Below, one piece after another: positions 1 to 7,938 of a stretch of DNA of 64,000 nucleotides (the first letter of the stretch is position 1; each line of letters begins with the position of its first letter). The stretch covers positions 333,994 to 397,993 of the forward strand of contig QQUA01000023.1 of the NCBI GenBank assembly GCA_008501825.1, read 5' to 3'. Made by a program: the position numbers and the translations under genes. The notes beneath the pieces were generated by a model. The model saw only the letters and a program-made list of their open reading frames with translations. It ran no database searches and had not been told where the DNA came from. This DNA is from Planctomycetota bacterium. Lineage in GTDB: Bacteria > Planctomycetota > UBA1135.

Positions 1-1
1 A

Positions 2-370
2 AGCACCTTCATTGCCACCATCGCCCGTCGCAGGCTGATCGATCGCCAGCGCCGGCGGCAGCACCGCAGCCCTTGGCTGTCTTTGGTTGGCGAAGAAGAA
101 GCTCCGGCCAATCCGGACCCGCAGACCGCTTGGACCGTAGAACTCGGGGAAGAAGTCGAACGCGCCTCCCAAGCGCTGCAATCGCTCCAGAAAGCTCAGC
201 GACAGGTCATCAAGCTGGCCATTTTGGAGGGCCGCCGCCAAACCGAGGTTGCCGATCAGTTGAATCTTCCCTTGGGCACGGTCAAAACCCACCTCCGTCG
301 TGGCCTGAAGGCCTTGCGCCGCCTTTTGGAAACCCCCACCCTGACTCCGGCGGGAAGCTGTCCGTCCTAA
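2..370 (+). CDS. RNA polymerase ECF-type sigma factor, C-terminal part (5' end outside window)
   Basis: The frame is open from the first bases and gives 122 residues. It begins in region 2.4 (FIATIARRRLIDRQRRR, about residues 3-19), the segment that reads the -10 element. After a linker rich in Glu and Pro comes region 4 (about residues 55-110), with the helix-turn-helix signature QTEVADQLNLPLGTVKTHLR that contacts the -35 element. Both are standard for sigma-70 family extracytoplasmic-function factors. Any internal start, such as the TTG at 83, would lose region 2, so the gene must begin upstream of the window. The next gene on the strand is a secreted FG-GAP protein 180 bases on. No anti-sigma factor follows directly, so its regulation cannot be seen here. 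Confidence 0.93.
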   Translation, partial: STFIATIARRRLIDRQRRRQHRSPWLSLVGEEEAPANPDPQTAWTVELGEEVERASQALQSLQKAQRQVIKLAILEGRRQTEVADQLNLPLGTVKTHLRRGLKALRRLLETPTLTPAGSCPS

Positions 371-550
371 TTCAGAGATGAAACCAGGATTGGAGCCATC
401 TGCCACCACCAAAACGACCTATTTTTCGTCACAAAAGTAATACATCACACTCTAGGCATAGAATCCCATGGTTGACAGGGCTTATCTTAGATATCACGAG
501 CCCTAAATTTCCGATAGCTTGGAAATGAACGCGAACCCGGAGATCGCGCC

Positions 551-2929
551 ATGTTCACTACCGCCTCCGCCCTCCTGCTGCTTGCCACTTTTCCCCAACA
601 ACCGGTTTTGACCGGTTTGGGCCAGCCGGGAGATCAATATGGCTGGGCCGTTTCCGGGATCGGTGACGTAAACCGCGATGGCTTTCCCGACTTGGCCGTC
701 GGAGCGGTTCAAACCGCGACCACCGAGGGGCCGGCCGCCGGCTACGTCCACGTCCTTTCCGGCCAAGACGGCCGTACCTTGCTGCTTTTGGAAGGCCAGG
801 AGGACCACGACGAGTTCGGAATTGCCGTCAGCGGCGCCGGCGACGTCAACCGCGACGGGGTACCGGACATTTTGGTCGGTGCTCGCTTCGCCAACGGCGG
901 TGGCACAAGCTTCGGCGAGGCCAAAGTCTTCTCCGGACACGACGGCCAAATGCTGTTGGAATTCCACGGCCACACCCGGTTCAGTGAATTCGGCCGTTCC
1001 GTAGCCAGTGCCGGGGACGTGGATCAAGACGGCTATCCCGATCTGATCGTCGGGGCTCCGAAAGATGACAACGTCAAACGGGACGTCGGCTCGGCCTACG
1101 TCCTGTCCGGTCGCGACGCCTCCACTCTCTTCGTCCTGAGCGGCGACCGCAGCCAGGACGGTTTCGGATACAGCGTGAGCGGTGTCGGCGACCTCAACAG
1201 GGATGGATACGCGGACTTCGCCGTCGGGGCGCCCCACGGAGGCTCCCGCGGCGAAGGCCAAGTTTCGATCTATTCAGGAAGAGATGCTTCCCAACTCTTT
1301 CTCATTGAAGGTCCGGCTTCCGGATCCGCCTTCGGAACCGCCGTGGCCGGGGCCGGAGACGTCAATTTGGACGGGATCCCCGATTGGATCGCCGGCGCCA
1401 TCGGCGACGACACCAAGGCCCCGGGCTCCGGCATGGCCATGATCGTGTCCGGACGTGACGGCGCCGTCCTGCACCGCTTGTTCGGCGAGCGGGAAGCTAC
1501 CTTTTTCGGCGCCTCCGTCAGCGGCCTCGGCGACGTGGACGGCGACGGCTATGCCGACGTCGCCGTGGGTGCGCCGCGAGATGAAGAGGCCGGCGCCAAC
1601 GCCGGGAAGGTGCAAATCTTTTCCGGGTTGGGCGGCCACGTCATCAAAACCTATCTCGGCCAAGCTGAGGACCAACTGGGGCTCTCCCTGAGTGGCGCCG
1701 GCGATTTGGACGGCGACGGTATGCCGGAATTAGCCATCGGCGCGCCCTTTTCCGAACGCAACGGCCCCCAATCGGGAGCCATGTTGGCCCACGCCCCCGG
1801 CGCCGGGGTCCAGCCGGCAAATGCTCAACAATTCGCCCTTGCCGGGGCGCCGGCGGGCGGGGTTTCTTCTTTGTCCTCCGGGACCACCAATTACTACTAC
1901 TACAACGATGACGCCGGCTGGTATGGCTGGTACGGCTATCCCTGGTATCCGCCCTGCGGAACCTGGACTTGCTGGCATCGGGGCTATTGTTATTGCTGCG
2001 GTTGGCCTTATTTCGCCTACGGTTATTGCTGGTGGATTTGCGACGACACCGGTTGGCGCGGCAACCACAACCATGGCGGCGGAAACAACAACGGCGGTGG
2101 CAACAACCAAGGGGACGGCCCGTTCTTGGCGGCGCCGGGCCCGGTGGCCTTCGCCGGCAACTCCGGTGGCGGATCCCTGAACGATTCCGGGAGTCATTTC
2201 CAATTGGGGGGAGTCGCTCAGGAAGGCGGAGACGCCACCGAAGGAAGCCTTACTCAGGTTGGCCAGGGTTCCGACAACGGGGGAGAGTCCCTGGCCGGCC
2301 TATCTACCGTGCCCGCCAACCGCGTGCGCCCGGAACTGACCCCCTCGCCCTGGCGGGGAGGAAGTCCTTTGGAGCCGACACCTTTGGGAAATTCCGCCGG
2401 CCGGCCGACCATTCGCATCCGCGGAGACGGCCTGGAGACGGCGGCTTCGCCCTGGCGGGGAAGCAGCGCATCCAGGGCTCGGACTTCGCCGGGGCCGGTG
2501 GCCAGTCGTGGAAGTCAGCCCAATCAACCCCGGGGAACCAGCAACAGCGGCTCTTCACGAAGCTCCCAGCCCTCGGTTTGGGACGGTCGCCGGGTTCAAC
2601 TGCCCAGTCCTCAAGTTCGCACCGGAAACCGATCGGCGTCTAGGCCGCAAGTTCAATCAAGCAGCCGGCCCGCGTCTCGACCGCAAGTTCAGTCGCGCAG
2701 CCGGCCGACCCCTCGACCTCAGGTTCAGACGAGCAGCCGGCCTGCGCCCCGACCGAAGGTGCAATCGAATAGCCGGCCCGCCCCGCAACCGAGGCCGGCG
2801 GTCCGCCCCTCCACTTCTTCCCGTCCCAGGCCTTCGGTCCGGCCGTCCTCCGGCTCCAGGGGAGGAGGCGGCGGCAGCAAGGGAAGTCGTGGCGGCGGCG
2901 GGCGAGGCGGCCGCAATCGGCGCGGTTGA
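551..2929 (+). CDS. Secreted FG-GAP (integrin-type) propeller protein with aromatic/Cys-rich island and basic repeat tail
   Basis: 792 residues. A short hydrophobic N-terminus (MFTTASALLLLATFP) looks like a weak signal peptide, and a GGAG lies just before the ATG. Residues about 20-425 hold seven FG-GAP repeats, each with a calcium-loop core such as DVNRDGFPDLAVGA, as in seven-bladed integrin alpha propellers. Residues about 447-510 are extremely rich in Tyr, Trp, Cys and Gly (for example NYYYYNDDAGWYGWYGYPWY), followed by a Gly/Asn/His stretch. The last 200 residues are low complexity: Ser, Arg, Pro and Gln with a 12-residue tandem repeat, ending in Gly/Arg. The tail is strongly basic. Probably exported and surface associated. 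The propeller is a confident call; the function of the aromatic island and tail is unknown. An open frame on the opposite strand over the propeller is a composition shadow. Confidence 0.88.
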   Translation: MFTTASALLLLATFPQQPVLTGLGQPGDQYGWAVSGIGDVNRDGFPDLAVGAVQTATTEGPAAGYVHVLSGQDGRTLLLLEGQEDHDEFGIAVSGAGDVNRDGVPDILVGARFANGGGTSFGEAKVFSGHDGQMLLEFHGHTRFSEFGRSVASAGDVDQDGYPDLIVGAPKDDNVKRDVGSAYVLSGRDASTLFVLSGDRSQDGFGYSVSGVGDLNRDGYADFAVGAPHGGSRGEGQVSIYSGRDASQLFLIEGPASGSAFGTAVAGAGDVNLDGIPDWIAGAIGDDTKAPGSGMAMIVSGRDGAVLHRLFGEREATFFGASVSGLGDVDGDGYADVAVGAPRDEEAGANAGKVQIFSGLGGHVIKTYLGQAEDQLGLSLSGAGDLDGDGMPELAIGAPFSERNGPQSGAMLAHAPGAGVQPANAQQFALAGAPAGGVSSLSSGTTNYYYYNDDAGWYGWYGYPWYPPCGTWTCWHRGYCYCCGWPYFAYGYCWWICDDTGWRGNHNHGGGNNNGGGNNQGDGPFLAAPGPVAFAGNSGGGSLNDSGSHFQLGGVAQEGGDATEGSLTQVGQGSDNGGESLAGLSTVPANRVRPELTPSPWRGGSPLEPTPLGNSAGRPTIRIRGDGLETAASPWRGSSASRARTSPGPVASRGSQPNQPRGTSNSGSSRSSQPSVWDGRRVQLPSPQVRTGNRSASRPQVQSSSRPASRPQVQSRSRPTPRPQVQTSSRPAPRPKVQSNSRPAPQPRPAVRPSTSSRPRPSVRPSSGSRGGGGGSKGSRGGGGRGGRNRRG
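2642..2785 (+). repeat. Four tandem 36-bp units encoding a 12-residue repeat
   Basis: Inside the FG-GAP protein gene. The units encode RPQVQSSSRPAS, RPQVQSRSRPTP, RPQVQTSSRPAP and RPKVQSNSRPAP (residues 698-745). A degenerate copy (SPQVRTGNRSAS) precedes them. The units differ by several silent and replacement changes, so the array is not newly expanded. Basic Pro/Ser/Arg repeats like this are usually disordered and may bind polyanions, but that is inference. Confidence 0.85.
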
Positions 2930-2994
2930 AAGCCGAGCCAAGAGAAAGTCGGCGCTAATTCGGAACCGGTTTCGGAGCTAGAATCCGGGGCATC

Positions 2995-3654
2995 ATGGCC
3001 CTCCCTCTCCGGGTCGCTCCCTCCTTGCTGGCCTCCGACTTCACCCGCCTCGCCGAGGAAATGCAGCGGGTGGAAGACGCCGGCGCCGACTGGCACCACG
3101 TGGACGTCATGGACGGTCACTTCGTACCCAACTTGACCTTGGGTCCGCCGGTCATTGCCAAATTGCGGCAAGTCAGCACCCTGCCTTTGGACGTCCACTT
3201 GATGATCGAACAGCCGGCGGCCTGGGCTAAGCGATACGCCGAAGCCGGGGCGGACCTCCTTAGTTTTCACTACGAGGCGGCGCAAGACGACGTCGAAGGA
3301 AGCCTGCAGGCTTTTCAAAACACTGGATGCAAGGTCGGTTTGGTGCTGAACCCGGATACTCCGGTGGAAGTTTTAAAGCCGTTTTGGTCGCAAGTGGATT
3401 TGATTCTGATCATGTCCGTATTCGCTGGTTTCGGCGGCCAGAAGTTCATCCCCGAGGTCTTGGACAAAGTTCGGCAACTTCGTGACTGGGGATTTGAAGG
3501 CGACCTGGAAATGGATGGCGGCATCAACGAAGAAACCGCCCAACTTTGTCGCCAAGCCGGAGCCAACGTTTTAGTGGCTGGGACTTATGTATTCGGCTCA
3601 CCATCGGCCAAAAAAGCGATTCAATCTCTTCGCGGGCTCCCGGCACCGGCTTGA
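2995..3654 (+). CDS. rpe: Ribulose-phosphate 3-epimerase
   Basis: 219 residues, the usual length for this TIM-barrel enzyme, which interconverts ribulose 5-phosphate and xylulose 5-phosphate in the pentose phosphate pathway in the cytoplasm. Family signatures are all present: APSLLASDF at the start, HVDVMDGHFVPNLTLGP with the metal-binding His and Asp, LDVHLMIEQP, and EMDGGINEETA with the catalytic Asp. The phosphate loop reads MSVFAGFGGQKF where many homologues have PGFGGQ; this looks like a natural family variant. It is the first gene of a same-strand run with the three acetyltransferases that follow, 59 bases before the first. Confidence 0.95.
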   Translation: MALPLRVAPSLLASDFTRLAEEMQRVEDAGADWHHVDVMDGHFVPNLTLGPPVIAKLRQVSTLPLDVHLMIEQPAAWAKRYAEAGADLLSFHYEAAQDDVEGSLQAFQNTGCKVGLVLNPDTPVEVLKPFWSQVDLILIMSVFAGFGGQKFIPEVLDKVRQLRDWGFEGDLEMDGGINEETAQLCRQAGANVLVAGTYVFGSPSAKKAIQSLRGLPAPA

Positions 3655-3713
3655 ACCCGTTACGGTGGCAACCACCGGTTCCCCTAAATCGAGACTTTCT
3701 TCAAGCTCCAGCC

Positions 3714-4895
3714 ATGAGCGCCACGCCGTCCTTTCAATTAGGACCCCTTGAAACGCGCCACGAAGCCCCCTGCGCCGAGGCGCTTGCGGTTTCCTTTGCC
3801 ACTTCGGTGGAAGCCATGCCTGCTTGGTGGGAAATGGCCGGGCGGGAAAATTTGCGGGCCGTCACCCTTGGGGAGGATTGGCAAGCTTGTTTACTGCAAA
3901 TCCCCATGGGGCAGTGGTTCGGCGGCCGTTCCGTTCCCATGATCGGGGTCGCCGGAGTGGCCGTCCCCCCCGAAAACAGGGGTACCGGCGTAGCCACCTG
4001 GATGATGCGGCAATTCATCCAGGAAAAGCACCGGGAGCAATGGCCGATTTCCACGTTGTACCCCTCAACTTGGAGTTTGTACCGCCGTGCCGGTTATGAA
4101 ATCGCCGGATCTTATTTTCGCTACACCCTTCGACTTCGGGATCTTCCCCTACAGCCGAGAAAACCAAGCTTGCGGCCTTTCCAACCGGAGGACCAAACCG
4201 GCTTGGAAGCTGCATACCGCAAACGGGCGAAACATCGCAACGGCTTTCTGGATCGGGGCTCCTATGTTTGGCAAAGAGTCCGGGAACATCGGGGCAAACC
4301 CCGTCACGGTTTCCTTTTGGACAATGGAAAAGACATTCAGGGAAGCATTTTTTACTATCAAATTCAGAAACCGGATTTCTTCTGGAACATGGAGCTTTCC
4401 GATTTCACCGCCACCAGCGCTGAAAGCGCCTGCAGGATGCTGAGCTTTCTGGCCCAGCACCAAACCATGGGCGGCGAGGTTGAATTTTTCAGCGGGCCTC
4501 ACGAACCCATGTTGGATCTACTGGCTCACCGAGTTTTCGAATCGCAACTGTTCGAATATTGGATGGTTCGCATGGTGCATCTTCCCAAGGCCATGGAAAG
4601 CCGCGGCTGGCCGCTCGGCTTAAAAACCGATCTGCAGTTTCAAATTGAAGACGATTTGATCGGCGAAAACAACGGCACCTTCCGCTTGCAAATTTCCGGG
4701 GGTGAAGGGCGCTGGACGGCTGGTGGCGAGGGCCGCATTCAAATCAGCGCTCCGAACCTGGCCCCGCTGTACACCGGCTTCCATTCCGCCACTTCGCTGG
4801 CGCAACACGGTCGCCTGCAAGCATCGCCGGAGGACTTGGCCTTGCTGGACGCCGCTTTCGCCGGCCCGCCGCCGGGTATGGCGGATATGTTCTGA
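3714..4895 (+). CDS. Eis-like GNAT N-acetyltransferase, paralogue 1
   Basis: 393 residues. The build matches the Eis family: an N-terminal GNAT domain, a second GNAT-like domain and a C-terminal sterol-carrier-like domain. The acetyl-CoA loop is ENRGTGVA (residues 87-94). Tyr123 in SLYRRAGYE matches the position of the general-acid Tyr of mycobacterial Eis. The chain ends in PGMADMF; in Eis the terminal carboxylate of a C-terminal Phe is part of the active site. I chose the ATG at 3714 because the frame upstream overlaps rpe and shows no conserved sequence. Eis enzymes acetylate amines such as aminoglycosides or lysines; the substrate here is unknown. It is the first of three tandem copies and the most divergent at its N-terminus. 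Confidence 0.87.
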   Translation: MSATPSFQLGPLETRHEAPCAEALAVSFATSVEAMPAWWEMAGRENLRAVTLGEDWQACLLQIPMGQWFGGRSVPMIGVAGVAVPPENRGTGVATWMMRQFIQEKHREQWPISTLYPSTWSLYRRAGYEIAGSYFRYTLRLRDLPLQPRKPSLRPFQPEDQTGLEAAYRKRAKHRNGFLDRGSYVWQRVREHRGKPRHGFLLDNGKDIQGSIFYYQIQKPDFFWNMELSDFTATSAESACRMLSFLAQHQTMGGEVEFFSGPHEPMLDLLAHRVFESQLFEYWMVRMVHLPKAMESRGWPLGLKTDLQFQIEDDLIGENNGTFRLQISGGEGRWTAGGEGRIQISAPNLAPLYTGFHSATSLAQHGRLQASPEDLALLDAAFAGPPPGMADMF

Positions 4896-4989
4896 TCCGA
4901 AATATTCTTGTCCCGGCGGGAGCCCTAAGGCCCACTAGATGGACAACCCGCCGGCTTTCGGGTCCGGTCCGTCACGTTTCCACCCATCC

Positions 4990-6165
4990 ATGTCCAACAC
5001 ATCCGATTACGAGTACGGGGTCCAGAAGGAAGAACACCAAGGCGCTCTGGAGGAAACCTTGAACTTGAGTTTCGGGATTTCCGATTATCAAGCATGGAGA
5101 TCCAGCGCTGGTGATGAACTCCTGAGAACGGTCTATCGTCAAGGCCAATTCCACGGCTGTGTCCTGCCGGTTCCCATGGGACAATGGTTTGGCGGGCGAT
5201 CGGTGCCAATGATCGGTGCAGCGGCTGTGGCCGTGGCCATTGAGCATCGAGGGCGTGGGGCGGCCAGTTTCTTGATGCGCCGCTTCGTCCACGAAATGCA
5301 CGGGGAAGGATGGCCCATTTCCACCCTTCATCCAGCCTCTTGGGGTTTGTATCGGCGGGCAGGCTACGAACCGGCCGGGTCTTTCTTCCGCTACACCATC
5401 CCGATGGCAAGGCTACCGCTTCAACCTCGGGAACCGGCCTTCCGGCCGTTTCATGCTGACGACCAAAAGGCTTTGGAGGCCGCCTATACCCAGGCGGTCC
5501 ATCATCGAAACGGTTTTCTGGACCGCAGCCCGGTGATGTGGAAGCGAGCATGCAGCTCCCATTTGGGCCCATTCAATGGCTTCGTACTTCCGGGTCCGGA
5601 CGGCTTGCAAGCTTTCGTATTCTTTAAGGCTTTGCCGGGCAATTCAGGGGAATGGAATCTGGAATTGTCGTGCTACGGCGCCGTCGATGGAGAAAGCAGC
5701 CGGCGCCTGCTTAGCTTTTTGGCTCAGCAACAAACCCAACTTCAGAATGTGAAATTTTATGGTGGGCCCCAGGAACCGATGTTGGAGACCCTCGACTTCC
5801 GGTACTTTCAAGCCAAGCTAAATGAAAACTGGATGGTGCGACTCATTCACTTACCGAAAGCCATGGCCAGTCGAGGTTGGCCGTTGGGATTGCAAGCCGA
5901 CTTGCATTTCCAAGTGGAGGACGACTTGATCCAGGAAAACAACGGCGCCTTCCGCTTGCAAATTTCCGGCGGCGAAGGGCGTTGGATTGCCGGCGGCGAG
6001 GGCCGTATTCAAGTTTCTGTTCCAGACATGGCTCCGCTGTATACCAGCTTCCATTCCGCAACTTCCTTGGCGCAACAAGGTCGGCTCCAGGCCCCGCCGG
6101 AGGACTTGGCCCGACTCGACGCCGCCTTCGCCGGACCGGCTCCCGGCATGGCCGAAGAATTTTGA
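4990..6165 (+). CDS. Eis-like GNAT N-acetyltransferase, paralogue 2
   Basis: 391 residues from the ATG at 4990. An upstream in-frame ATG at 4939 is possible, but MSNTSDYEYG aligns with the start of paralogue 3 (MSEQSEYDYG). Same three-domain Eis build: acetyl-CoA loop HRGRGAAS, Tyr in WGLYRRAGYE, and the shared block GQWFGGRSVPM. The C-terminus is PGMAEEF, again an aromatic last residue. It lies 94 bases after paralogue 1 and 11 before paralogue 3 and is clearly closer to paralogue 3, which points to two successive duplications. Substrate unknown. Confidence 0.87.
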   Translation: MSNTSDYEYGVQKEEHQGALEETLNLSFGISDYQAWRSSAGDELLRTVYRQGQFHGCVLPVPMGQWFGGRSVPMIGAAAVAVAIEHRGRGAASFLMRRFVHEMHGEGWPISTLHPASWGLYRRAGYEPAGSFFRYTIPMARLPLQPREPAFRPFHADDQKALEAAYTQAVHHRNGFLDRSPVMWKRACSSHLGPFNGFVLPGPDGLQAFVFFKALPGNSGEWNLELSCYGAVDGESSRRLLSFLAQQQTQLQNVKFYGGPQEPMLETLDFRYFQAKLNENWMVRLIHLPKAMASRGWPLGLQADLHFQVEDDLIQENNGAFRLQISGGEGRWIAGGEGRIQVSVPDMAPLYTSFHSATSLAQQGRLQAPPEDLARLDAAFAGPAPGMAEEF

Positions 6166-6176
6166 GCTCGGCCTCT

Positions 6177-7352
6177 ATGTCAGAACAATCTGAATACGAT
6201 TACGGTTTCCTCAAGGATGAGCATCGATCCGCGGTTCAGGAAACCCTGGCCCTCAGTTTCGGCATATCCGATTACGAAGCATGGAAAGCCCGCTATGGCC
6301 AGGAGCCTTTGCGCACGATTTGCTGTCAGGGCCAGTTTTACGGCTGTTTGATGCCCATTCCTATGGGGCAATGGTTTGGCGGGCGCTCGGTACCCATGGT
6401 CGGGGTCGCCGCCGTTGCCGTTCCTTTGGAATTCCGAGGCCGCGGGGCGGCCACTTTCCTAATGCGACGTTTCGTTCAAGAAATGCACGGGGAAGAATGG
6501 CCCATTTCCACTCTTCATCCGGCCTCTTGGGGTTTGTATCGGCAGGCCGGCTACGAACCGGCCGGATCTTTTTTTCAATACACCATGCCATTAAAGGATT
6601 TGCCCCTACACCCTCGAGAACCGGCTTTTCGGCCGTTTCGGCCGGAAGACCAAAAGGCCCTCGAACTCTGCTATCGCCGGGCGGTTCGCCATCGAAATGG
6701 TTTTTTGGATCGTGGCCCGGTGATTTGGAGGCGAATTTTCGGTTCTACGGATCACCCGAACCAGGGCTTCGTCTTACCGGGCCCGAAAGGTTTGCAGGCT
6801 TTCGTCTTTTTCCAAGCCACGCAACAAAATAAATGGGAATGGAATTTGGAACTGTCCGGTTACGGTGCAATCGATAGAGATAGCAGCCGGCGCCTGCTGA
6901 GCCTTTTGGCCCAACAACAAACCCAGCTCAAGGATTTGGAATTCTACGGCGGGCCCCATGAATTGCTGCTGGAATCGCTCCCCCACCGGCACTTTGAAGC
7001 GAAATTATTTGAACACTGGATGGTACGCCTCATGCATTTACCCAAAGCCATGGCCGGTCGAGGATGGCCGTTGGGATTGCAGGCCGACTTGCATTTTCAA
7101 ATGGAAGACGACTTGATCCCGGCAAACAACGGCGCTTTCCGCTTGCAAATTTCCGGCGGCGAAGGGCGCTGGATTGCCGGTGGCGAAGGCCGCATTCGAA
7201 TCCGGACGCCGGATCTGGGGCCGTTGTACACCGGCTTTCATTCAGCCACGGCTTTGGCCCAACACGGTCGCGTCCAAGCTCAACCCGAAGATTTGGCCAA
7301 GCTCGACGCCGCCTTCGCCGGACCGGCTCCCGGCATGGCCGACATCTATTGA
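6177..7352 (+). CDS. Eis-like GNAT N-acetyltransferase, paralogue 3
   Basis: 391 residues. The start at ATG 6177 sits 11 bases after the stop of paralogue 2, so the two are probably translated from one message. The acetyl-CoA loop is FRGRGAAT, the Tyr lies in WGLYRQAGYE, and the C-terminus is PGMADIY, with Tyr as last residue in place of Phe. The C-terminal third is nearly the same as in paralogue 2 (NNGAFRLQISGGEGRWIAGG in both). Its 3' end overlaps the convergent HD-domain gene by seven bases. Three retained copies in a row suggest distinct substrates or a dosage effect; neither can be decided from sequence. Confidence 0.87.
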   Translation: MSEQSEYDYGFLKDEHRSAVQETLALSFGISDYEAWKARYGQEPLRTICCQGQFYGCLMPIPMGQWFGGRSVPMVGVAAVAVPLEFRGRGAATFLMRRFVQEMHGEEWPISTLHPASWGLYRQAGYEPAGSFFQYTMPLKDLPLHPREPAFRPFRPEDQKALELCYRRAVRHRNGFLDRGPVIWRRIFGSTDHPNQGFVLPGPKGLQAFVFFQATQQNKWEWNLELSGYGAIDRDSSRRLLSLLAQQQTQLKDLEFYGGPHELLLESLPHRHFEAKLFEHWMVRLMHLPKAMAGRGWPLGLQADLHFQMEDDLIPANNGAFRLQISGGEGRWIAGGEGRIRIRTPDLGPLYTGFHSATALAQHGRVQAQPEDLAKLDAAFAGPAPGMADIY

Positions 7353-7930
7353 CCGCTTTTGGCTTCCCGCCCTTGCAATCCCAATTCTTCGGCGTGGGGC
7401 TTTAAAGCGTCGATCACGAATTGGATGTGATCCCGCAACTCGATCCCGAGCAGTTCCACTCCCGCCCGGACCTCTTCCCGCTCCACCTTGGCGGCGAAAG
7501 ATTTGTCTTTCAATTTCTTCACCACGCTTTTGGGTTTCAAGGTGGCGATCCCTTCCGGCCGCACCAGGCAACAGGCGCCGATGAAACCGGTAAGTTCATC
7601 GCAGGCCAACAGAGCTTTATCCAAATCGGATTCATAGGGAACCCCCCACTGGGTGTAGTGAGCGCTGATGGCATGAGCGATGTGCTCTTCGCCTTGGTCC
7701 CGCAACCATTGCACGATTCGGTCGGGATGTTCTTCCGGCCACTGCTCATAGTCGGCATCGTGCAGCATGCCGGCGATCCCCCAGGCTTCCTCCGCTTCGG
7801 CTCCGGGCCCATAGCGGTGAGCCGCCGCCCGCATGACGATTTCCACCGCCCGGGCATGGGTGCGCAACGCGGCTCCCGGAGTCCAATCGCAAAGATGTTG
7901 CCAGGCTTGTTCGCGGCTCAGTCCAGTCAT
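7346..7930 (-). CDS. HD-domain metal-dependent hydrolase
   Basis: 194 residues. The HD motif is GMLHDADYEQWPEEHP, with an upstream His (ALRTHARAVE) and a downstream His/Asp (AHAISAHYTQ, ACDELTG), which together form the usual metal site of HD phosphohydrolases. It resembles the stand-alone HDIG-type proteins of about 190 residues whose substrates are mostly undefined. Its start lies only eight bases from that of proC on the other strand, and its last seven bases overlap the end of acetyltransferase paralogue 3, so it is packed tightly on both sides. Cytoplasmic; no signal peptide. Confidence 0.85.
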   Translation of the reverse strand: MTGLSREQAWQHLCDWTPGAALRTHARAVEIVMRAAAHRYGPGAEAEEAWGIAGMLHDADYEQWPEEHPDRIVQWLRDQGEEHIAHAISAHYTQWGVPYESDLDKALLACDELTGFIGACCLVRPEGIATLKPKSVVKKLKDKSFAAKVEREEVRAGVELLGIELRDHIQFVIDALKPHAEELGLQGREAKSGQ

Positions 7931-7938
7931 GGCCGCCG

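Noticed and set aside
472..500. TTGACA as a -35 box before the FG-GAP gene
   Set aside because: No convincing -10 box at 16-18 bases; nearest AT-rich hexamers are misplaced.
503..1261. 252-codon open frame on the minus strand over the FG-GAP gene
   Set aside because: It mirrors the repeated GC-rich FG-GAP codons; no family resemblance and no start signal. Composition shadow.
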